From positions 124,001 through 188,000 of the forward strand of contig JAFGQZ010000046.1 in the NCBI GenBank assembly GCA_016935435.1: a stretch of DNA of 64,000 nt, given 5' to 3'. Positions 34,515 through 43,553 of the stretch are shown one piece after another. The notes under the pieces are model-generated. The model did not search any database. It was not told the origin of the DNA and was given only the letters and a program-made list of their open reading frames with translations. Position 1 is the first letter of the stretch, and every line of letters starts with the position of its first letter. The DNA comes from Bacteroidales bacterium. Lineage in GTDB: Bacteria; Bacteroidota; Bacteroidia; Bacteroidales; UBA10428. The translations under genes and the position numbers were made by a program.

Positions 34515-37370
34515 TTATTGAATAAGGTTGAAAAGGAAATCTTTGATATTCTCGTCGTGGCAAAGGTTAAGGTTTTTGCGCAACCTGTAGCGATAGCCTT
34601 CAACGCCCCTGATGGTACTGTTCATAATGGTGGCAATTTCTTTGTTGCTGAGGCCCATGCGTATGTATGCGCATAACTGAAGTTCCGACGAACGAAGCTC
34701 GGGAAACAGTTCTTTCAGCTTTTTCAGAAAGCCTATGTAAACACTGTCGAAATTTACTTTAATAAATTCCCAGTCCTGATCGATATTTATCTCCCTGTCT
34801 ATCGATTTTAGAATGAGACTGATTGCATTTTTAACATCAGGGGGCAGATTGGGATATACTTCGTCAAGTTTATTTTTTATGTTCAGGAGAATTTCTTTAC
34901 GCTTTATCATGTGCATGGTCATCGACCCCAGTTCTTTGTTCTTAAACTCAATTTCGGAGTTGAGTTGTTTGTTTCTAAGCTGAATTATTTCGCGTTCTTT
35001 TAGTATGGCTTCTTTTCTGTAGCGGGCAACTTTTTTCCGCGAATAAAGGTAAACCAGCCCAATTAGCAACACAACAAACAATAGCAGGTAAACAATATAG
35101 GCAGCCCAGGTTCTTGTAAAATGCGGGGCAACATAAAATGAATAGGTTCCTGTAGTGCTTACTGTACCATATATATTCTTCGCCCTGACACAAAAAGTAT
35201 AATTGCCCCCGGGGAGGTTTGTATATTCCCTTTCGGTTTTATAGCCCCACTCCGACCAGGTTTTGTCGAAACCCTCGAGCAAACAGGAATACTCAACCTC
35301 TTTTATGTTTTCGAAAAAAGGTGCCACATAACTAAAACGCAACGAGTTAAATTTGTGGGGCAATTCTGCGTGAAATTTTATGTTTTTTTTGTCCGGGGGC
35401 ATATATCCTTCATAAATCAGCGAATCTTTCGCCGACAATATTTCAACGCTGCGGATAATTGAGAAAAAGGGCATGGAGTAGTTTTTCTTTATTTCGGGGC
35501 TATAATGTAAAAAACCTTTTGTTGTTCCAAGAATTACATTTCCGGAATCAATGGGATAAATCAGTTCAAACCCCCTAATTTGCAGTTTCGAAAGGTTTGA
35601 GAAAGGTTTTTCCAGCCAGGCATACCCACTGTCGCTTTTTAATAGTTTACCAGTACGTTCCATGCCAATGAACCAAATATTACCTTGTGTATCCTGATAG
35701 AGTTTACTGGTTCCGGGTGTTTTGCCTATATATTTTTCAAAACCGGTGAACAGTTCAAAGCTGTCTTTCGCTTGGTTGTATTCATAAATTCCACCATGCT
35801 CAGAGCTAAACAGGATTTGGTTATTTATTTTATAGACATTTATACCCAGGTTTGAGGGAAAACCATTCGGTTGGCCATAATACCTGATATTGGAGAAACT
35901 TTTAAATGAGGAATCGATTTTTAACCTGTAAACGCCATTATATCCGTGGGTTACCCATACAAAACCCCTGTCGTCGAATTCAAAAACCCTGCTCGATAGG
36001 TAGAACCCTTCCATCTGATGCTTAAAGGTTAACAGGCCCCCGTTCAGTTCAAATAAGTTAAAGCCCGAATAAGTGCCCTGCAGGTACATGTTTTTTTTGC
36101 CAGGCAAGGGCAAAAAGCCCCATGTGCCAATGCGCGACTCACATTTTGTGGCCTTATTCCCATTAATGATAAAAGTTCCGTCGTTGTTGCAGGCGTAAAG
36201 GTTATTGTCTATTACTTCAAGGTTCCAGGTTTGGCCGGCAATATTATTTACCCTGGTTACCTGGTTATTTTTCTCCGCTACGTTTTTCAGGTCGTTTTGT
36301 TCAATAAAGAACAGGCCCTGCGAAGTGCCCAGGTATAGTTTGCGGTTGAACAGCCTGGCTGCTATGCCATTGCCCTGTTCATAGGGAAACAGGTTGGTAA
36401 ACGGACTGCTAGTTTCGATATAAGAAACCCCTACATCGTGACCAATCCATAAGTTGCCGCAATTATCTTCGTATAACGAAATTATTTTATTGTTGCCCAG
36501 GCCGTTACCTTTGTTCAGAAACTGAACTGGGTTGCCCAGTGAGTCTATAATCAGGGCGCCGTTAAGCATCGAACCCAAAACGGTATAACCATTTCTCAGG
36601 GTAAGCGATGAAATTATTTTGTTCTTTAATGCGAAACCTGAAAATGGTGCCTGGATCATGCGGGGGGCTATTCCGTGCTCCATAACAAAACAACCGTTTT
36701 CATTATCGATTGCCAACAGGCTGTTCGCTTTCCATTTTATTACTGCCAGTACTTTGGAAAAGTCTATATTTTCCGATTCGATAAAATGGTGCAGCTTTCC
36801 GTTCGAATACGTTTTGAGTGCTTTTAACTCTTGGTTAATGAGTATTTTATTATCGACATATATTGCCGGCCCGTTTGTTTTTACCGGTTCAATAACCTTA
36901 CAGGTATTATTGCTGAACAGAATCAGTTCGTTGTTTGTTACAAACAAAACCCCTTCTGGTACTTGAAATACATTGGTTACATTGCCTATTCCTGTGTACT
37001 CCTCGGGCAACTTTGGCATAAGCGAAACATACCCCAATTTGCCATCGGCAGAGGGTTGCAGGTAACCAAACTCATCCATGGCCCCCAGGTAAATTTTACC
37101 ATCGCTGCCCGCAGCAAGGGAATACACCCCCGAATTGTTAGGGAGTTTGATGAGCTGCCAGTTAATACCGTCGAATATGTTAATGCCTTTGTTGTTGCCG
37201 AAAAACATTATCCCTTCGTTGTTTTGAAGAATAGCATTTGTGCTGGCAATTAATTCGTTGTCGTAAACCGAATAATTTGTTATCGAATAGGCACCAATAT
37301 TTTTAATTTGTGCGTTTATATTGCCAAACAAGGCAACAAAAATTAGGCTAAAGCAGAAAAACCTTCCCAT
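34515..37370 (-). CDS. Propeller / triple-tyrosine sensor with transmembrane helix and LuxR-type HTH
   Basis: 951 residues. Order: signal peptide (1-20), periplasmic beta-propeller (about 25-640) with blades like GSDGKIYLGAMDEFGYL and NCGNLWIGHDVGVSY, a Y_Y_Y domain (about 675-755; LPGGNYTFCVRAKN), one membrane helix (about 765-790), a cytoplasmic coiled coil, and a C-terminal LuxR-type helix-turn-helix (about 885-951; LRSSELQLCAYIRMGLSNKEIA). There is no histidine kinase or receiver. Similar proteins are one-component membrane regulators in Bacteroidota. The trigger is unknown; a polysaccharide fragment is a guess from the family. Confidence 0.86.
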   Translation of the reverse strand: MGRFFCFSLIFVALFGNINAQIKNIGAYSITNYSVYDNELIASTNAILQNNEGIMFFGNNKGINIFDGINWQLIKLPNNSGVYSLAAGSDGKIYLGAMDEFGYLQPSADGKLGYVSLMPKLPEEYTGIGNVTNVFQVPEGVLFVTNNELILFSNNTCKVIEPVKTNGPAIYVDNKILINQELKALKTYSNGKLHHFIESENIDFSKVLAVIKWKANSLLAIDNENGCFVMEHGIAPRMIQAPFSGFALKNKIISSLTLRNGYTVLGSMLNGALIIDSLGNPVQFLNKGNGLGNNKIISLYEDNCGNLWIGHDVGVSYIETSSPFTNLFPYEQGNGIAARLFNRKLYLGTSQGLFFIEQNDLKNVAEKNNQVTRVNNIAGQTWNLEVIDNNLYACNNDGTFIINGNKATKCESRIGTWGFLPLPGKKNMYLQGTYSGFNLFELNGGLLTFKHQMEGFYLSSRVFEFDDRGFVWVTHGYNGVYRLKIDSSFKSFSNIRYYGQPNGFPSNLGINVYKINNQILFSSEHGGIYEYNQAKDSFELFTGFEKYIGKTPGTSKLYQDTQGNIWFIGMERTGKLLKSDSGYAWLEKPFSNLSKLQIRGFELIYPIDSGNVILGTTKGFLHYSPEIKKNYSMPFFSIIRSVEILSAKDSLIYEGYMPPDKKNIKFHAELPHKFNSLRFSYVAPFFENIKEVEYSCLLEGFDKTWSEWGYKTEREYTNLPGGNYTFCVRAKNIYGTVSTTGTYSFYVAPHFTRTWAAYIVYLLLFVVLLIGLVYLYSRKKVARYRKEAILKEREIIQLRNKQLNSEIEFKNKELGSMTMHMIKRKEILLNIKNKLDEVYPNLPPDVKNAISLILKSIDREINIDQDWEFIKVNFDSVYIGFLKKLKELFPELRSSELQLCAYIRMGLSNKEIATIMNSTIRGVEGYRYRLRKNLNLCHDENIKDFLFNLIQ

Positions 37371-37462
37371 ATTCGAAAAACCTTTAAAAAAAAGTTCAGG
37401 GGATTAACAGCATTATAAGGCAGACTTGTTAGTGAAGCTGGTTCCCAAAAGCCTGAAAATAA

Positions 37463-38437
37463 TTAATAATTTGGTTTAATGGACTTTAATAACTCTATTT
37501 CAACAATTACTGTTGCAAATGGAGGCACTTTGCCATAAATGCCACCTGAACCATAAGCAAGTTTGTAGGGTAAATAGAGTTCCCATTTGTCGCCTTCTTT
37601 CATGAGTTTAACTGCTTCGGATACCCCTTTGGTTTCGGCAAACTGGTAAAACTTGTACGGTTGGTTATTGAAATTTTCAAATACTGTTCCGTCAATAAGT
37701 TTTCCGGTATAGTAGCATTCAATTATATCGTTCTCTTCAACTTTTTTGCCCTTGCCCATTTGCAGTATTTTATATTGAAGTCCGCTTGGCAGGGTCACTA
37801 TCCCTTCCCTCAGGGCATTTTCTTCCAGCCATTTATCGTTCTGGACTTTAATGTCGTTGAACCTGGCCATGCGTAGTTCGTCAACATAGTCCATCAGGTA
37901 GTTATTGGCTTCATTATAGTTTGAAAATAACGAGGTGTCGTTTTTCAGGGAATTGAATAACCCGGGTATCAATGCCGGGGAAATTTTACCAATTCCTATG
38001 TTGTATGCCCCTTTGCTCCAGGCAAGGCCCAAGGCAAAACTAAAGGTGTCGTATCCCGATTCAATTTTAATATCGCATAGTCTGATCGAACTATCGTTGG
38101 CAGGCCATTTAACAGAACGGATTTTTTCAAATTTCTCCTGAACGTAACTGTTGGCAGCATTTGTACCCATGATAGTTGTATCGTGGGAAAAATAATCGTG
38201 CACACCCTGGTAAAAGGCATAGGAAATGGTATTCATCCCTAAATATTTTTGAAGGTTCAACGCCCATACATAGCCAAGGGCATAACTAATACTGTCGTTT
38301 TTAGATTGAAGTCCGATATCTTTAATTAAAACCTGGCAATCAAGGTTTTTTTTATTGTTTTTATTGGTATTGCAGCCAACAACAAATGCAAAGATAAGGA
38401 TTATTGCCGCTATTTTGGAGAAGCTGGTTTCATTCAT
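37463..38437 (-). CDS. FKBP-type peptidyl-prolyl isomerase, lipoprotein
   Basis: 324 residues with a lipobox-like VVGC near residue 21. The N-terminal part contains two FkpA/Mip-type dimerisation repeats, each starting with SYALGYVWA- or FALGLAWS-like segments. The C-terminal FKBP domain (about 215-324; GKKVEENDIIECYYTGKLIDG, GDKWELYLPYKLAYG) catalyses proline isomerisation during periplasmic or outer-membrane folding. Active-site aromatic and acidic residues are present. Confidence 0.9.
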   Translation of the reverse strand: MNETSFSKIAAIILIFAFVVGCNTNKNNKKNLDCQVLIKDIGLQSKNDSISYALGYVWALNLQKYLGMNTISYAFYQGVHDYFSHDTTIMGTNAANSYVQEKFEKIRSVKWPANDSSIRLCDIKIESGYDTFSFALGLAWSKGAYNIGIGKISPALIPGLFNSLKNDTSLFSNYNEANNYLMDYVDELRMARFNDIKVQNDKWLEENALREGIVTLPSGLQYKILQMGKGKKVEENDIIECYYTGKLIDGTVFENFNNQPYKFYQFAETKGVSEAVKLMKEGDKWELYLPYKLAYGSGGIYGKVPPFATVIVEIELLKSIKPNY

Positions 38438-38578
38438 TATCCTTCAATTTTGTTTTACAAGTATAATAAATTTTTATTACCGGGCAGATGATGCCTCTTG
38501 TATCTTTCAAATTTTTTGATTTTGTTGTTTTGACGAAACTATATATATTCAAACCCTATTATCTAACAAACTTCTATT

Positions 38579-39001
38579 ATGGAACTAAGCGAAAGATTAC
38601 AGTATTGCCGTGTATGCCAGAAAAGGCAGTTTTCAACTTCTGCAGGAATTATTTGCAGCCTCAGCGGCGCAAAACCAACCTTCGATAACGAATGTCCCGA
38701 CTTTTCGGTCGATCAGGTTGAGGCGAAAAGGGTGCTGGCGCGAGAAGAAAAATATGCCGAAGCCGAAGCTCCTGAAACCGGTTTTTTTGCTCCTGAGAAG
38801 AAAGGAATGAAAAAAGGCATTTTGGGGGGTGTTGCCATGATTGCGATAGCCATTGTATGGTTCTTTGGGGGGCTTTTTGCCGGACGAATTTTCTTCTATC
38901 CTCCGGTGCTACTGTTTTTTGGCATAGTAGCAGTTGTTAAAGGAACGGCAGAAAAAAATATTGCCGGGGAAAAGTACAAAAAATCTGTTAGCGGAAATTA
39001 G
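38579..39001 (+). CDS. Small membrane protein with a Cys cluster
   Basis: 140 residues. An N-terminal YCRVCQKRQ ... IICSL ... ECPDF segment gives four Cys that could bind a metal. Two hydrophobic helices (about 82-104 and 107-124; IAIAIVWFFGG and ILFFGIVAVV region) follow. I do not know its function. The protein is divergent from the FKBP lipoprotein gene. Confidence 0.65.
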   Translation: MELSERLQYCRVCQKRQFSTSAGIICSLSGAKPTFDNECPDFSVDQVEAKRVLAREEKYAEAEAPETGFFAPEKKGMKKGILGGVAMIAIAIVWFFGGLFAGRIFFYPPVLLFFGIVAVVKGTAEKNIAGEKYKKSVSGN

Positions 39002-39114
39002 CCAGTACACATATTTACAGTGAAAGCTTCGCTGTACACCAATAGATTAAAAATAAATTGTTTATGAACTTCTATGGTATGTTTCCGGTATGCAAATAAA
39101 CATTCATGGGAATT

Positions 39115-39882
39115 TCAAGCCTGCAACAAATTGCGAATGTATATTTCCATGCGGATAAAATGCGAGCCTTTCCAGAACAATTTATTGCATTGGCGGCAAA
39201 AGAAAAATTTGTTATAGGTTGCAATTATCTGCTGGTCAGGCTTCACCGGCAATTCTTTTTTAGTGACCTGTATTAGAATGGAATTGCAGGTCATGCACCG
39301 TGTAAACGATTTAAACTGGCAGTATAGGTTGAACTTTTGCACAATTTCGCGCAACTGTTCATGTTTGTCTGTGGCCCTTACATAATAGCCATGCATTACC
39401 ACAGGCGATTTAAGTAACAGTTTGTCGCGGGTTAAAATTATGCGATTGTCTTTCAGGGCTTTTAAAATAATTTCTTCATCGGCGAAATTGTTGTCGTAAA
39501 GCGAGTCGAAACCAAGCATGCGCAAATATTTGGCCAGTTTGCCCAAATGCGAGTCGAGGATAAAACTGGTATGCTTCAAAGGTTTTGGTTTTCGCAATTT
39601 CGATACCGGCGAAACATCGATGCCCTCAAATTCAGGATAAACTGCAACACGGTCGCCATTCCGGAGCTGCTTGTTTAATGCCGACGATATTCCGTTAACA
39701 ATTACCAAATTTACTTCCGACAACGGGATACCCATCGACTCTATTGTTTCGCGCACTGTAACCGGAGTCTTAAAAAACTGCACAAAAGGTTTTTGTTTCT
39801 TTTCAGAAGGCAAAAAGTCGTTTAATCCGGCATAAAACCTAAATGTAAAAGCCTTTTTTAATGTATTGTTGTCAAAATCCAC
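39115..39882 (-). CDS. Mut7-C RNase-domain protein with N-terminal ubiquitin-like domain
   Basis: 255 residues. The N-terminal Mut7-C ubiquitin/ThiS-like domain (about 10-95) is followed by a Mut7-C RNase domain (about 105-250; FILDSHLGKLAKYLRMLGFDSLY, RIILTRDKLLL) and a zinc ribbon with CMTC ... CRQC. PIN-like acidic residues (Asp in FILDSH and TRD) are present. Mut7-C proteins are predicted RNases; no substrate is known. It lies 12 bp after the racemase in the same direction. Confidence 0.85.
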   Translation of the reverse strand: MDFDNNTLKKAFTFRFYAGLNDFLPSEKKQKPFVQFFKTPVTVRETIESMGIPLSEVNLVIVNGISSALNKQLRNGDRVAVYPEFEGIDVSPVSKLRKPKPLKHTSFILDSHLGKLAKYLRMLGFDSLYDNNFADEEIILKALKDNRIILTRDKLLLKSPVVMHGYYVRATDKHEQLREIVQKFNLYCQFKSFTRCMTCNSILIQVTKKELPVKPDQQIIATYNKFFFCRQCNKLFWKGSHFIRMEIYIRNLLQA

Positions 39883-39894
39883 AAAGCAGGTTTT

Positions 39895-40596
39895 TCAGGC
39901 AAGGCATTCGCTAATTATCTTGTCAACATGTATTCTCACTGTATTCAGAAAGGGTATATCAAAATATTTTTCATTCCTGAATATTAGTGGAAATTCGGTA
40001 CAGCCAAGTATTAAAGAATCGATTTTGTTGCGATGGATCATTTTCTTTACTATATCCAACAGCTCATTTTTGGTTTCTTCCCTGAAAATCCCCAGCTCAA
40101 TTTCAGAAAACAACTTATGGTTAATAAATTCAATTTCATCTTCGCCGGGAGAAAAAACTTCTATACCGTTTTTATGAAAATTGTTTTTATAAAAATCGGC
40201 TTTCATAGTAAAACGGGTACCAAATAATCCACAGCGTTTAACTCCCAAATTTACAGCTTTTTCCCTTACGCAATCTACAATACTAATTAAAGGAATTTTA
40301 CTAATTGCCTGAATCTGGTTGAACAATAAATGGGGCGTATTGGCAGAAATTACAGCAAAATCGGCACCAGCCATTTTGAGCTTATCGAGGCATTTGACAA
40401 TAAGTTCTACTGCCTCATCAAATTTTTTATTATCGAAAAGCTTCAGAAAGCCCCACATATCAAGGCTATAAATAACAATATCGGGGTAATGGATGTCCTC
40501 CCCGTTTGCGGCTTTGTTAAAATAACCGGTTATTTCCTTATAATATTCCACAGTAGCTTCGGGCCCCAGCCCTCCAACGATGCCTATTTTTTTCAT
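39895..40596 (-). CDS. Aspartate/glutamate racemase family protein
   Basis: 233 residues from the ATG at 40594-40596 (MKKIGIVGGLGPEATVEYYKEI); the frame extends a dozen codons upstream. The Asp/Glu racemase pattern is clear: GIVGGLGP, the first active-site region VISANTPHLLF and the second GCTEFPLIF. In Asp racemases both regions normally carry a catalytic Cys, but here the first reads Ala (SANT), leaving one Cys in GCTE. Activity may be altered or one-base. Substrate is unknown. Confidence 0.82.
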   Translation of the reverse strand: MKKIGIVGGLGPEATVEYYKEITGYFNKAANGEDIHYPDIVIYSLDMWGFLKLFDNKKFDEAVELIVKCLDKLKMAGADFAVISANTPHLLFNQIQAISKIPLISIVDCVREKAVNLGVKRCGLFGTRFTMKADFYKNNFHKNGIEVFSPGEDEIEFINHKLFSEIELGIFREETKNELLDIVKKMIHRNKIDSLILGCTEFPLIFRNEKYFDIPFLNTVRIHVDKIISECLA

Positions 40597-40756
40597 TCTT
40601 TTGGGTATTCTGTTTTTAACAAGGACAGGCAAACTTCTAATAAAGTTACATTATTTTTTGGAAACGGTTAACAGGATAATTTCATACAAATTGTATAGTA
40701 ATAACTAACATTTTTCGTTGCTTTTAATAATTTCGGAAAATTTTTACGACAGAAGA

Positions 40757-41881
40757 ATGCCGGAAACCAAAGAACTGATTAGGCTAAAAACGCTTAGCCT
40801 TAACCATGAAAGCGAAGCCGCAGCCGATGTAATCGAAGCTATTAAAAATACAGTGCTCGGCAACCCCGACGGAATACGTTATCAATTGCTCGACTCGCTG
40901 CGTAAGCTTAAAGAAATAAAGCCTCTGCAATTTTTTACACTTCGAAAAAACTCTGAATTATTGTATGTTATGGCCCTTGTTGAGCGTATAACCTCGCTGA
41001 AAAGCCGGTTTTATTACACCTACAATGTGAGGTACGTTACTTTTAGCCAGTATTATGCAGCCCAAACTTTAACCGCAGGAAACAATGCCGGAGGCATACA
41101 AAAACTGGGCAATTCCTTCATAAAAGAAGGCATGCGCAAACATGCCGAATCGTACAATTTTACTTTAAAAGATGAAAGCGCCGATAACGATAAGAAGCTC
41201 TATTATGCTTTTGTTGAGGAATCTAACCTGCGCTCTATGAATTTCACCGGTTTTTTCTTCGAACCGGTACGAACATTTTCAGTAATTACCTATAGTAATA
41301 TCTTTCCAAAAGTTTCAGACAGGGTTGCCAAAATTGGTTCGGGTGAAGTGCCCCATATTCGCAGCCTTCTCGATAATTTCTATAAAAACCACAGCTTTTA
41401 TTTTCTCGATGAAAACGATTTTCGAAACAATTATTATGTTGTAAAAGTCGGAAATGCTATTTTAGCAGGTGTTAAAGCTGGCCGGGCAAACTGGAAGTTC
41501 CTTCAGCTGCCCGGAAAAGCTGGAAAATTTTTAATAAAAGTATTACCCTGGCTACCCGTATTTTCAAGGATTATAAAACCCGGCAGGTTCAGCTTTCTGA
41601 CTTTCGATACACTTTACTGCCCCCCTGGTAACGAAAAATACTTATTAGAATTGTTTGAATCGGTTTGTGCCATTAACAAAGTATATGCTGCCATGGTTTA
41701 TCTGGACAAACACGATGAACTGTATGATCGGGTTATGGGGCTAAAAAACATGGGACTTCTGCACCGCCTTTTTAAAAATGCCTTTGGAAAGGTGCTTGTG
41801 CGCTTTGTAAATTTTACCGATGAAGAAAAAATGGAGTTCTTCATTAACCCCGCCTACCTTTCGGGCTACGACATGACATAG
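40757..41881 (+). CDS. Uncharacterised protein, possibly GNAT-superfamily acyltransferase
   Basis: 374 residues from the ATG at 40757-40759; an upstream TTG is possible but unlikely. No signal peptide. A long C-terminal half (YYVVKVGNAILAGVKAGRAN, LFESVCAINKVYAAMVYLDKHDELYD) has the strand-helix pattern of acetyltransferase-like folds, but the acetyl-CoA motif R/Q-x-x-G-x-G/A is not evident. I therefore keep this as a possibility only. It precedes an SDR gene on the same strand. Confidence 0.6.
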   Translation: MPETKELIRLKTLSLNHESEAAADVIEAIKNTVLGNPDGIRYQLLDSLRKLKEIKPLQFFTLRKNSELLYVMALVERITSLKSRFYYTYNVRYVTFSQYYAAQTLTAGNNAGGIQKLGNSFIKEGMRKHAESYNFTLKDESADNDKKLYYAFVEESNLRSMNFTGFFFEPVRTFSVITYSNIFPKVSDRVAKIGSGEVPHIRSLLDNFYKNHSFYFLDENDFRNNYYVVKVGNAILAGVKAGRANWKFLQLPGKAGKFLIKVLPWLPVFSRIIKPGRFSFLTFDTLYCPPGNEKYLLELFESVCAINKVYAAMVYLDKHDELYDRVMGLKNMGLLHRLFKNAFGKVLVRFVNFTDEEKMEFFINPAYLSGYDMT

Positions 41882-42069
41882 TATGGATGGTTTGAGAGTG
41901 AGGGTTTGGAGTAAATGGTCAGGGTAAGATCGAGAAGAATGAAGGAAATTAATGAATGAAGAGAATGAAAGAAATGAAATTCGTACTTTTTTACTGTTTA
42001 CCGTTCACTTTTCACTTCGAACCTTGAATTTTGAACTTTAAACTTTAAACTTTGAACAAATTAAAAAAA
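41882..42069. repeat. Low-complexity, strand-asymmetric spacer
   Basis: A purine-rich stretch (41882-41990, with GAATGAAGG / GAATGAAAG-like units) is followed by a tract of near repeats of TTTGAACTTTAAAC. No ORF or clear hairpin is visible. The following SDR gene starts inside the last repeat. Confidence 0.5.
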
Positions 42070-43053
42070 ATGAACATATTAGTAACCGGCGCTACCGGTT
42101 TTATCGGCCAAAGACTAGTAAAACGACTGGTTGAAAATGGCCACACGGTTCATGTGCTCTATCGGAACGAAGAAAAACTTAAAGTTTTTCGAGAAGCTGC
42201 CATAAAAGCTTTTCGCGGCGAACTTTCAGACGTACAAAGCATCGAGTCAGCAATGGAGGGCTGCGAACAGGTTTATCACCTGGCAGCTTGCGCCACAGTA
42301 TGGGCAAAAAACAAAAACGATTATTTCGACATAAATTTCACCGGCACCTTAAATGTGCTCAGTGTGGCAAAAAAGTGTGAGGTAAAAAAGGTAGTTGTTA
42401 CTTCTACTGCCGGTGTTTTTGGGCCAAGCTGCACCCATGAACTGGTTGATGAGAACACCATCCGCAGCACAAGCTATTTTAATGAATATGAGCGCACAAA
42501 AGATTATGCCGACAAGTATGTAATGCAAAACTTTACCGCACACCCAGGGGTGGTTATAGTCTGTCCAACCAGGGTATATGGCCCAGGTGAACTCACTAAC
42601 AGTAACGCTGCTACAAAAATGATAAAAATGTACAAAGGCGGGAAATGGAAGTTTCTGCCTGGCAATGGCTTGTCAGTTGGCAATTATGTGTTTGTTGAAG
42701 ATGTTGTTGACGGTATGGTGCTTGCAATGGACAAAGGCCGTAGCGGCGAAAGGTACATTCTGGGTGGCGAGAACCTGAGCTTTGTCAACTTTTTCAGTGA
42801 AATTTCAGCCCAAACCGGCAAAAAATACCACCTGTTCAGGGTACCTGTAGGCTTACTGATGCTCGTTGCCCGTTTAATGTTGGTAATTGCCCGCATGTTG
42901 GGCATTAGCCCACTGATTACCCCCGGATGGACCCGAAAATACCTATATAATTGGCATATAACGTCGAAGAAGGCAATGGACGAACTTGGTTACCAGCCAT
43001 TAAGCTTTGCCAAAGGGCTTGATAACACATTAAAGTGGCTTGAAAAATTATAA
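42070..43053 (+). CDS. NAD-dependent epimerase/dehydratase (extended SDR)
   Basis: 327 residues from the ATG at 42070; a TTG six codons upstream is possible. The N-terminal Rossmann loop GATGFIGQRLV, STAGVFGPSC, and the catalytic YERTK motif (Tyr/Lys) are present. This is an atypical/extended SDR related to dihydroflavonol reductase-like enzymes (COG0451). The substrate is a nucleotide sugar, sterol or similar; nothing decides it. It is a stand-alone gene. Confidence 0.87.
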   Translation: MNILVTGATGFIGQRLVKRLVENGHTVHVLYRNEEKLKVFREAAIKAFRGELSDVQSIESAMEGCEQVYHLAACATVWAKNKNDYFDINFTGTLNVLSVAKKCEVKKVVVTSTAGVFGPSCTHELVDENTIRSTSYFNEYERTKDYADKYVMQNFTAHPGVVIVCPTRVYGPGELTNSNAATKMIKMYKGGKWKFLPGNGLSVGNYVFVEDVVDGMVLAMDKGRSGERYILGGENLSFVNFFSEISAQTGKKYHLFRVPVGLLMLVARLMLVIARMLGISPLITPGWTRKYLYNWHITSKKAMDELGYQPLSFAKGLDNTLKWLEKL

Positions 43054-43184
43054 GTATCTTAATAAGTTAACTGAATGAATTATCTAACTTTTAATTAATT
43101 GTCGAAGCCTGATTAATTTAGAAATTTATGAACCTTTAGCTCAGAAACTAATTAAACAGGTTAAAAAAGAAACAGGCAATCGGG

Positions 43185-43370
43185 TTATTTTTTAATTTTC
43201 TTGCTTACAGCTAAGGTAACCCCAAAGGCAAAAGACGCTGTTGATAATTCATTTTTTCGACAATATTCGTTTGTTATCGATGAATATGGCTCCGCAACTA
43301 TTCCGAGTTGGTAGTTGAAATGCTCTTCAGGAATGTCGAAAATTAATCCTACTACTTTACGAAAAAATAT
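43185..43370 (-). pseudogene. Possible C-terminal remnant of a beta-strand-rich protein
   Basis: Within the 500-bp gap 43054-43553, the minus strand stays open for about 61 codons and ends FGVTLAVSKKIKK at the TAA 43185-43187. It has no start codon and an upstream stop. Its sequence (LIFDIPEEHFNYQLGIVAEP) looks like the end of an outer-membrane-type protein. It may be a decayed fragment; chance is possible. The rest of the gap holds nothing that I recognise. Confidence 0.35.
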
Positions 43371-43553
43371 TTATAATAACGGCATATTAGGTGAGAAGAA
43401 TATTTGGGTTGTTTTAACAAAGTTTGGTAATTAAAAAGTTAATTTTACTTTTATTGCTGGTTTTGAAAAATAAACTATGGAAAGTATCGATTTTTTAGAT
43501 TTACGTAAACTACACTTGTTAAAAAACCCATAACATACCTAATAACTAAAGAA

